Of a DNA stretch of 48,105 bases, positions 41,997 through 48,105 are shown in pieces (positions within the stretch are counted from its first letter, which is position 1; each line of letters begins with the position of its first letter). The notes below the pieces were generated by a model that did not search any database, was not told the origin of the DNA, and saw only the letters and a program-made list of their open reading frames with translations. The DNA lies in contig CAZBAL010000016.1 of NCBI GenBank assembly GCA_964489735.1, positions 1-48,105 of the forward strand, written 5' to 3'. Origin of the DNA: Andreesenia sp964489735 (lineage in GTDB: Bacteria; Bacillota; Clostridia; Tissierellales; Gottschalkiaceae). A program made the position numbers and the translations under genes.

Positions 41997-42808
41997 TGCT
42001 CTGAAATATTCATTTGTTGAGGGTTTCCTTTTTCGTCAAAATGACTTATTTCGCTGAATCCCATTTCTTTTAAAGTACTTAGTGTGTCTATATAATTTGT
42101 CAATATCTGTGAAGGTGAATGCGCATCTGATCCAAACGCTATAATCTTTCCACCCATATCCTTATATAGTTCCAGTACTTTCCCATTTGGTAGAAAAGAG
42201 CCCATTCCATATCTATATCCCGAAGTGTTTACTTCTATACCTTTTCCCTCCGATATTATGATTTTGAATATTTTTTCTAAGATATATGAATAATCACTGA
42301 ATTCCACTTTGTCTTTTAGATACTTTGAATATCTATCTATTAAATTAATATGACCAAGTACCTGATACTTTTTAAATCCTTCTACACAGTATAGAAGCTC
42401 TTCGTAATAACATTTATATGCTTCAATATCAGTTTTGTCTTCAAAGAATATCCCATCATGAAGATCTTTCTTATCTGCCGTATGAACCGACATAATTGTG
42501 AATTCAAAATCATCAAAAGGAAATCTATCTTCAATGCTCTCAACAAGATGAGGCTGCATTCCCATTTCCACTCCTGATAATATTCTTATTCTATCCTTAT
42601 ATTTTTCCTTAACTTCCTGAAGCTTTGGAATATATTCTTCCGGTTTGAATATAAATAAGTCATCGTATTTTGCATTTCCATAATCATAGTCAATATGATC
42701 AGTAAATGCAATTGACTTGCAGTTTCTCTCTATAGCACCCTCTATCATTTTTTCAATCGAATGAGGACAATCGCCAGAAAAGTCACTGTGAGTATGATAA
42801 TCGTGCAT
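41975..42808 (-). CDS. PHP-domain histidinol-phosphatase family protein
   Basis: The 277-residue product opens MHDYHTHSDFSGDCPHS, the first metal motif of PHP phosphoesterases; FTDHIDYDY, a downstream GVEMGMQ, HTADKKDLHDG, HINLIDRYS, and AFGSDAHSPSQI supply the remaining metal ligands. It belongs to the HisK-type histidinol-phosphatase group, but no other his genes are near, so the substrate is uncertain. The ATG at 42808 has AAGGAGG just upstream; the frame extends ten codons further. Confidence 0.9.
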   Translation of the reverse strand: MHDYHTHSDFSGDCPHSIEKMIEGAIERNCKSIAFTDHIDYDYGNAKYDDLFIFKPEEYIPKLQEVKEKYKDRIRILSGVEMGMQPHLVESIEDRFPFDDFEFTIMSVHTADKKDLHDGIFFEDKTDIEAYKCYYEELLYCVEGFKKYQVLGHINLIDRYSKYLKDKVEFSDYSYILEKIFKIIISEGKGIEVNTSGYRYGMGSFLPNGKVLELYKDMGGKIIAFGSDAHSPSQILTNYIDTLSTLKEMGFSEISHFDEKGNPQQMNISEQIKKALY

Positions 42809-42905
42809 CTGTTTTTCCTCCTTATAATTAACAACCAATGCTTAATTTAAGAAGAACTCCTCAAATATGCAAGAATTAACCTGCAGATTCAAGAAGTCCC
42901 CCAAT

Positions 42906-45323
42906 CTACTTAACTACTATATTATAAATTCTTCCAGGAACATAAATTTCTTTCACTACTGTTTTTCCTTCAATGAAGCTCATAATTTTCTCATCAGCTC
43001 TAGCTTTCTCACTAGCTTCATCCTGATCAGCATCTTTAGAAACTGAAATTGTTCCTCTAACTTTTCCATTTACCTGAACAGCCATTTCTATTACGTCATC
43101 AACTGTTTTATTCTCATCCCATTCTGGCCATGCAGTCTCATTTAACATTCCTTCAAACCCTGCTAATTCCCAAAGTTCTTCGGTGATGTGAGGTGCAACA
43201 GGATTTAATAATGTTATATATGTTTTAAACTCAGCCTTATTGATAGAACCATTTGAATTTATATCATTTAACAGCGCCATAAGAGCAGCTACTCCAGTAT
43301 TGTACTTCATATGCTCGTAATCTTCTGTCACTTTCTTGATAGTCTTATGGAAATTAGTTTCAAGCTCTTTGCTGTATTCTTCTCCATCAACCAATATATC
43401 TTGAAGCTTCCAAACTCTGTCTAGGAATCTTCTACAGCCTTTTACTCCATTTTCTGACCAAGAAACTGATTTTTCAAAATCGCCTATGAACATCTCATAT
43501 GTTCTAAGAGTATCCGCTCCGAATTCATTTACAACATCGTCTGGATTTACAACATTTCCTCTTGATTTAGACATTTTTTCATTATTTTCACCAAGAATCA
43601 TACCGTGTGATGTTCTCTTTTGGTAAGGCTCTATATTTGGAACAACTCCTATATCATAAAGGAATTTATACCAGAATCTTGAGTAAAGAAGGTGAAGTGT
43701 AGTATGCTCCATTCCTCCATTGTACCAGTCAACAGGCATCCAATAATCTATCTTGTCCTTGCTCGCTAGAGCATTATCATTGTGTGGATCAATATATCTT
43801 AGGAAATACCATGATGAACCAGCCCACTGAGGCATAGTATCTGTCTCTCTTTTTGCAGGCTCTCCACATTTAGGACATTCTGTATTAACCCAATCTGTCA
43901 TCTTAGCTAGTGGTGACTCTCCATCATCACCTGGCTCATATGATTCAACTTCCGGTAACACTAGAGGAAGCTCACTCTCCGGAAGTGGAACCCATCCACA
44001 CTTTTCACAGTGAACCATTGGAATAGGTTCTCCCCAGTATCTCTGTCTTGAGAACACCCAGTCTCTAAGTTTGAAATTAGTCTTTTTAAAGCCTATTCCT
44101 TTCTCTTCTATATATGCTGCAATTTTTTCTTTCGCTTCGGCAACTTCAAGTCCATCTATGATTTCTGAATTTACTATTATTCCAGTATCTGTATCCGTAT
44201 AAGCCTCTTCTTCAACATTCCCACCTTTTACAACTTCAACAATCGGAAGGTTAAATTTCTTTGCAAACTCCCAGTCTCTAGAGTCGTGTCCAGGTACTGA
44301 CATAACAGCTCCTGTCCCATAGCTCATAAGAACATAGTCTGAAATCCATACAGGTATTTCTTGTCCTGAAACAGGATTTGTTGCATTTATTCCTTTTATC
44401 TGAACTCCTGTCTTTTCCTTAGCTAATTCAGTCCTCTCAAAATCTGACTTCTTAGCTGCATACTCTCTGTATTCCATAAGTTCATCGTAGTTTTCTATTG
44501 AATCTTTGTACTTTTCAATTAGTGGATGCTCTGGAGAAAGTACCATATAAGTAACTCCATAAAGCGTATCCGGTCTAGTAGTGTATACTGTGAGCTTCTC
44601 TCCACCTGTTAGAGCAAACTCAATCTCCATACCTTCAGATTTTCCTATCCAGTTTATCTGAGATGCTTTTATCTTATCAAGATAGTTAACAGTATCAAGA
44701 TCTTCGGCTAATCTGTCAGCATACTCAGTTATTCTGAGCATCCACTGATTTTTAACTCTTCTTGAAACCTCTGCTCCACATCTCTCACATCCACCACCTA
44801 CAACTTCTTCATTTGAAAGTCCAACTTTACAGTCTGGACACCAGTTGATAGATGCCTCTTTTTTATATGCAAGACCTTTTTCAAACATTTTAAGAAAAAT
44901 CCACTGAGTCCATTTGTAATATTCCGGATCAGTCGTGTCTATCTCTCTTGACCAGTCAAAAGAAAGTCCTAATGACTGAAGCTGCTGCTTGAACTTTGCA
45001 ATATTCTGCTCAGTTACTATTCTAGGATGTATCTTGTTTTTAATTGCGAAGTTTTCTGTAGGAAGTCCAAATGCATCCCATCCCATAGGATAAAGAACAT
45101 TATAACCTTCCATTCTTCTCTTTCTTGATACTATATCAAGCGCAGTATACGGTCTAGGATGACCAACATGAAGACCCTGTCCTGATGGATAAGGGAATTC
45201 AATAAGCGCGTAGAATTTCGGCTTATCAGTATCATCTGATGCGTAAAAAGTTCCTTTTTCTTCCCAGATGCCCTGCCATTTTTTCTCTATTTCACTTGGT
45301 TTATACTCTCCCAAAGTTTTCAT
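42906..45323 (-). CDS. leuS: leucyl-tRNA synthetase
   Basis: Charges tRNA-Leu. The 805-residue enzyme has the HIGH motif as HVGHPRPYT, the editing (CP1) domain with YTTRPDTLYGVTY, zinc-type cysteines (CPDCKVGL and CERCGAE; also CEKCGW and CPKCGEP) and KMSKSRGN. It ends with the leucine-specific C-terminal domain. Length is normal for bacteria. Start ATG after GAGGAG. I found no T-box leader between it and the divergent apbE gene. Two tRNA-Leu genes occur in the same window. Confidence 0.97.
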   Translation of the reverse strand: MKTLGEYKPSEIEKKWQGIWEEKGTFYASDDTDKPKFYALIEFPYPSGQGLHVGHPRPYTALDIVSRKRRMEGYNVLYPMGWDAFGLPTENFAIKNKIHPRIVTEQNIAKFKQQLQSLGLSFDWSREIDTTDPEYYKWTQWIFLKMFEKGLAYKKEASINWCPDCKVGLSNEEVVGGGCERCGAEVSRRVKNQWMLRITEYADRLAEDLDTVNYLDKIKASQINWIGKSEGMEIEFALTGGEKLTVYTTRPDTLYGVTYMVLSPEHPLIEKYKDSIENYDELMEYREYAAKKSDFERTELAKEKTGVQIKGINATNPVSGQEIPVWISDYVLMSYGTGAVMSVPGHDSRDWEFAKKFNLPIVEVVKGGNVEEEAYTDTDTGIIVNSEIIDGLEVAEAKEKIAAYIEEKGIGFKKTNFKLRDWVFSRQRYWGEPIPMVHCEKCGWVPLPESELPLVLPEVESYEPGDDGESPLAKMTDWVNTECPKCGEPAKRETDTMPQWAGSSWYFLRYIDPHNDNALASKDKIDYWMPVDWYNGGMEHTTLHLLYSRFWYKFLYDIGVVPNIEPYQKRTSHGMILGENNEKMSKSRGNVVNPDDVVNEFGADTLRTYEMFIGDFEKSVSWSENGVKGCRRFLDRVWKLQDILVDGEEYSKELETNFHKTIKKVTEDYEHMKYNTGVAALMALLNDINSNGSINKAEFKTYITLLNPVAPHITEELWELAGFEGMLNETAWPEWDENKTVDDVIEMAVQVNGKVRGTISVSKDADQDEASEKARADEKIMSFIEGKTVVKEIYVPGRIYNIVVK

Positions 45324-45444
45324 CTCCTCTTATATATCTGTATGTATCTATACAATAAACTTGACATAATTAACTGTCTATCTCAAGTCTGAAAATACAC
45401 TGTTATCCAAGTAATATATTATCATATGAAAGTTGATAAATCAA

Positions 45445-45473
45445 TTGACTACCACTAATGCCAATCTTGTTAT
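45445..45473 (+). promoter_or_regulatory. promoter of apbE
   Basis: TTGACT (45445-45450) and TGTTAT (45468-45473) are 17 nt apart in the leuS-apbE divergent region, giving a start near 45480. Confidence 0.6.
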
Positions 45474-45556
45474 ATAATAATTATTATCAGTTGTTTGAAT
45501 TGAAATTCTTATAAGGATATCAATATATATAGTAAATAATTTTAAAGGATGGTTGT

Positions 45557-46600
45557 ATGAAAAAAATTGATAGAAAACTTATCGTGGGTCTTATCATTTT
45601 TGTCCTATTGGGAATAGGAATATATAGATCTATGAATACTCCAAAAGAGATTAAGAGAACTAATTATATGTTGGGAACAGTTGTCAATCTTACACTTTAT
45701 ACTAAAGACGATTCCGTTTTTGAAAAATGCTTCGATATTGTAAGAGAAATCGAAAATAAGATGAGCTTAAATATAAAAGAGAGCGAAATAAATAATATAA
45801 ATAAAAACGGATTTAATAATCCAATAAAGCTCTCTGATGATATGTACAACGTAATTAAAAAAAGCATTGAATACTCCAAGCTATCTGATGGCAAGTTTGA
45901 TATTACGGCTGGTAAACTGGTTGAGCTTTGGAATATTGGAACTGATAAGGCTAGACTGCCATCTCAAGAAGAAATCGACTCTTCACTTCCTTTTGTAGAT
46001 TACAATAATATTGTTCTCAATGATGAAGATAAGACTATAGAACTTAAAAAAGATGGAATGGTTCTGGATCTAGGAGGAATTGCAAAAGGATACGCTGCTG
46101 ATAAACTAAGGGATTATATAAAATCTCAAAACATCGACAAAGCTATAATAGATTTAGGTGGAAATATTTATGTTATTGGAACAAATCCCAATGACAAACC
46201 TTGGGGAATCGGCATTCAAAACCCTTTCACAGACAATAGAAATGAATATATTGGTTCTGTATCGGAAGCAGATAAGTCCATAGTTACTTCAGGAGTTTAC
46301 GAGAGATATTTTGAATATGATGAAAAAAAATATCATCACATATTAGATACAAGAACAGGATACCCTGTGGAAAATGATATCATGGGAGTCTCTATAGTTT
46401 CTAAAGATTCAATAGATGGAGATGCCCTTTCAACTTCAGTATTTGCCATGGGTATTCATGATGGCATGAAGCTGATAAACTCTCTACCCGATGTCGATGC
46501 AGTATTTATTACAAAAAATAAAGAAATATACCTGTCTGACAACATAAAAAATAATTTCAAACTGAATAACCAGGACTTCAGAGTAACTGATTTTAAATAA
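45557..46600 (+). CDS. apbE: ApbE, FAD:protein FMN transferase
   Basis: Transfers FMN from FAD to threonines in flavoproteins such as RnfG and RnfD. The 347-residue protein has an N-terminal hydrophobic signal anchor (about 9-24), then the ApbE domain with MLGTVVNLTLY, GKFDITAGKLVELW, LDLGGIAKGYAADKL, IDLGGNIYVIG and the C-terminal HHILDTRTGYPV and DGDALSTSVFAMG. It acts on the outer membrane face. Its likely clients are encoded by the rnf operon in this window. Start ATG with AAGGAT upstream. Confidence 0.96.
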   Translation: MKKIDRKLIVGLIIFVLLGIGIYRSMNTPKEIKRTNYMLGTVVNLTLYTKDDSVFEKCFDIVREIENKMSLNIKESEINNINKNGFNNPIKLSDDMYNVIKKSIEYSKLSDGKFDITAGKLVELWNIGTDKARLPSQEEIDSSLPFVDYNNIVLNDEDKTIELKKDGMVLDLGGIAKGYAADKLRDYIKSQNIDKAIIDLGGNIYVIGTNPNDKPWGIGIQNPFTDNRNEYIGSVSEADKSIVTSGVYERYFEYDEKKYHHILDTRTGYPVENDIMGVSIVSKDSIDGDALSTSVFAMGIHDGMKLINSLPDVDAVFITKNKEIYLSDNIKNNFKLNNQDFRVTDFK

Positions 46601-46622
46601 TAAAATTCATCATTAAACATAG

Positions 46623-46655
46623 AAGCAGCTCTAGGAAAAATAGCCTGAGCTGCTT
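46623..46655. terminator. terminator between apbE and the first HesB-like gene
   Basis: AAGCAGCTC (46623-46631) pairs with GAGCTGCTT (46647-46655), and AGG/CCT extends the stem inward. It lies between two convergent stops and can serve both. T tracts are short. Confidence 0.7.
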
Positions 46656-46665
46656 TCAAAATATA

Positions 46666-46932
46666 CTAGCAAACTGTTGATATTGCCAGTTCCTTTCCAC
46701 TTTTAGAATCCTTCATTCTAACAAGCAGGATTCTAGACATAGACATGTCTTTAGGAGCCATAACAATCGTTACCCCATCAAATTCAAACTCAGAGTCAAA
46801 TTCCTTCGGATTATCACGAACCCAATCAAATACATATCCTATTCAACTCTTCTTCGTGAAAAATCTCAAAGAACTTCCTTCAGATTCTTTTCTCATAAAT
46901 TCCAAAGCATCCGGTGTTATCTGAAATTCCAT
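46666..46932 (-). CDS. HesB-like selenoprotein, copy 1 (in-frame UGA)
   Basis: An 88-residue protein of the HesB/IscA-related selenoprotein family (TIGR01911 type). It reads MEFQITPDALEFMRKES then SLRFFTKKS-U-IGYVFDWV, and DGVTIVM follows. The UGA (complement of 46843-46845, residue 30) sits where HesB and IscA have their first conserved Cys. The C-terminal CxC of IscA is missing, leaving a lone final Cys. A SECIS-like hairpin follows the UGA. Start ATG with GGAGAGGA upstream. A standard gene finder would miss it entirely. It is a diverged tandem copy of the gene at 47099-47383, with ferritin beyond. Iron-sulfur or iron handling is inferred from the family. Confidence 0.9.
46806..46825 (-). 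promoter_or_regulatory. SECIS-like hairpin of HesB-like copy 1
   Basis: TTGGGTT and AATCCGA pair through 7 bp (with G-U pairs) around the loop CGTGAT, whose second base is G. The loop starts 25 nt after the UGA, inside the 16-37 nt range of bacterial SECIS elements. Confidence 0.72.
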
Positions 46933-47038
46933 TCTATCCTCTCCAAACCATTGATTATTTTCACTCATTAGTATATTTAAAAGTATATTGAGCCACAGTC
47001 ATATTATTTTGAAAACTGAAATGAAAGAAACGCTGAAA

Positions 47039-47088
47039 AACAGAAGAAGTCAGACAAAATAAATCTGTCCGACTCCTATCTTCTGTTC
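47039..47088 (-). terminator. terminator of HesB-like copy 2
   Basis: AACAGAAGA pairs with TCTTCTGTT, with an inner AGTC/GACT and GACA/TGTC stem. The minus-strand tail is TTTTTC. It separates the two HesB-like genes, so copy 1 has its own promoter in 46933-47038. Confidence 0.75.
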
Positions 47089-47098
47089 TATATTATTC

Positions 47099-47383
47099 TT
47101 ATTGTTTCAACACTTCAAAAATACTAGATATAGCTAAATCTTCACCCCAAGGATATTCTTGAAGTCTAACTTTTATCAGTACAGATTTTACCATATCTCT
47201 TTTGTCCATAATAATAGTCATACCGTCTATTTCAAATATTTCGTCGCCATCTTCAGGCTCATCCTGAGCCCAGTCAAAAATATTACCCATTCAGGCTTTT
47301 CTTCTGATAAAAAAACGGACTTTTTTACCTTCTGACTCTTTTTTTAAGAATTCCATTGCATCTGGAGCAAAATCAAATTCCAT
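47099..47383 (-). CDS. HesB-like selenoprotein, copy 2 (in-frame UGA)
   Basis: A 94-residue HesB-related selenoprotein: MEFDFAPDAMEFLKKES, then KVRFFIRRKA-U-MGNIFDWAQDEPEDG and IDGMTIIMDKR. The UGA (complement of 47291-47293) encodes residue 31, at the Cys position of the HesB domain. If UGA is read as stop, only a 63-residue fragment from 47290 appears. The IscA C-terminal CxC is absent. Start ATG with GAGAGGA upstream, as in copy 1. The two copies share about half of the positions near the Sec but differ in their tails. Ferritin lies directly upstream. Confidence 0.92.
47254..47272 (-). promoter_or_regulatory. SECIS-like hairpin of HesB-like copy 2
   Basis: TGGGCTC-AGGAT-GAGCCTG forms 7 bp (two G-U) with a 5-nt loop with G at its second position. 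The loop starts 26 nt after the UGA. The AGG loop resembles that of the classic Escherichia coli fdhF element. Confidence 0.82.
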
Positions 47384-47529
47384 CTCTATCCTCTCCCAAT
47401 TATAAAATATATACAAAATAACCTTGTCATATTTATTTATCAATAGTATAAATATACCCATTTAAGAAGAGAATAAACATACCTAAATTCTTTAATTTAA
47501 CTTTTTCTTAACCCCATAAGGGATTATTA

Positions 47530-48042
47530 TTATTCTTCCGAAGCTGGCTCTACGAAAACTCTCTGAGCTAATAGGTTATCCATTTGATAAAGTGCACTAT
47601 TATCTCCTTGAATTCTCTGAAGCTTAGTTATATGCTCTTGCATATGACCTTCTTCTTCCATTTGCTCTTCAACGAACCAGTTCAGGAAATGAACTGTAGC
47701 ATATTCTTTTTCATCATGAGCTATATCCATAAGGTTATAAATTCTAGCTGTAACCGACTCTTCATGCTTTAGAGCTTCTTGGAAAACATCTAAAGGTGAA
47801 TTGAAGAAGTTTTGTGGTGCTGGCAGAGCATCTATTCTTATTCTAAGACCTCTCTCAACAATATAGTTATAGAACTTCATTGCGTGAAAAAGCTCTTCCT
47901 TATACTGCTCCATAAAGAAGTTTGTAAATCCATCTAATCCTTCTTCTGAACAGTATCCAGCCATCCCTAAATAGTAATGAGCTGAAGCAAACTCATAATT
48001 CATTTGTTCATTTAATGCATCTGTAAGTCTTTGCGATACCAT
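47530..48042 (-). CDS. ftnA: bacterial ferritin (FtnA type)
   Basis: Iron storage protein forming a 24-mer cage. The 170-residue product is a four-helix bundle with ferroxidase ligands in MNYEFASAHYYLG, EQYKEELFHAMKF, and EEQMEEEGHMQEHI. No haem-ligand Met arrangement of bacterioferritin is evident, so it is a non-haem ferritin. The ATG at 48042 has AAGGAG 8 nt upstream; an in-frame GTG at 48051 overlaps that site. It sits next to the two HesB-like genes in the same direction, but each is separated by 150-170 nt. Confidence 0.95.
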   Translation of the reverse strand: MVSQRLTDALNEQMNYEFASAHYYLGMAGYCSEEGLDGFTNFFMEQYKEELFHAMKFYNYIVERGLRIRIDALPAPQNFFNSPLDVFQEALKHEESVTARIYNLMDIAHDEKEYATVHFLNWFVEEQMEEEGHMQEHITKLQRIQGDNSALYQMDNLLAQRVFVEPASEE

Positions 48043-48105
48043 ATTATACACTCCTTAATTAATTAATGTCTTATATTTATATACATACCCATATATTAAC
48101 CTATA

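Noticed and set aside
45324..45556. T-box riboswitch upstream of leuS
   Set aside because: No T-box core sequence or specifier hairpin could be found on the minus strand.
47099..47290. A 63-residue ORF starting at MGNIFDW
   Set aside because: It is the part of the HesB-like selenoprotein after the UGA; the full gene starts at 47383 with a ribosome-binding site.
1..48105. CRISPR array, prophage, insertion sequence or toxin-antitoxin pair
   Set aside because: No regular repeat-spacer pattern, transposase, integrase or typical toxin-antitoxin gene pair was seen.

Overview
The window is about 48 kb of AT-rich, densely packed DNA from a strictly anaerobic member of the Firmicutes, most likely the Clostridia/Tissierellia. 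This rests on the clostridial rplU-prp-rpmA, obg, nadD-yqeK, rng and radical-SAM synteny, an Rnf complex, frequent UUG start codons with strong Shine-Dalgarno sequences, and a selenocysteine system. Nearly all genes lie on the minus strand. I found no phage, insertion sequence, CRISPR array or other mobile element. It is a core-genome segment with a marked selenium theme.

Layout. 1-2.6 kb: addB, interrupted by an assembly gap. 2.7-4.1 kb: an unknown membrane-anchored protein, a Usp-like protein and selC, the tRNA for selenocysteine. 4.4-9.6 kb: selB, selA, selD and comEA; selD is itself a selenoprotein with an in-frame UGA. 9.7-14.6 kb: a D-Ala-D-Ala carboxypeptidase, ridA, rsfS, an LCP ligase, yqeK, nadD and yhbY. 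14.7-18.7 kb: obg, rpmA, prp, rplU with its L21 leader and promoter, and an RNase E/G. 18.7-26.4 kb: a DUF2344 protein, a TIGR03960-type radical SAM protein split by a false gap, radC, maf, a Gx transporter, a NusG-II protein, a lipoprotein and an unknown protein. 26.6-31.6 kb: rnfCDGEAB. 31.8-38 kb: tRNA-Leu(GAG), a lytic transglycosylase, coaE, polA, a YdjM-like protein, tRNA-Leu(CAA) and a LysR regulator. 38-42.8 kb: a UPF0291 protein, a LacI-type regulator, lpdA, 6S RNA and a PHP phosphatase. 42.9-48.1 kb: leuS, apbE, two tandem HesB-like selenoprotein genes and ferritin.

How the genes work together. selA, selB, selC and selD form a complete machine for charging and inserting selenocysteine. 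Three of its probable clients are in this window: SelD and two small HesB-like proteins. Each has an in-frame UGA followed by a hairpin of the bacterial SECIS type at the right distance. A plain stop-to-stop gene finder truncates all three, and misses the first HesB gene entirely. The Rnf complex couples ferredoxin oxidation to NAD reduction and ion transport. ApbE, about 14 kb away, is the enzyme type that attaches FMN to RnfG and RnfD, and the NusG-II and Gx-transporter genes are common companions of such redox loci. The LysR protein resembles the selenium-associated LysR group.

Assembly caveats. There are three runs of 100 N. Two of them (4259-4358 and 20418-20517) are flanked by identical 55-nt sequences, so they are unmerged contig overlaps and not missing DNA. 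The third, inside addB, is a real gap that probably hides about 1 kb.
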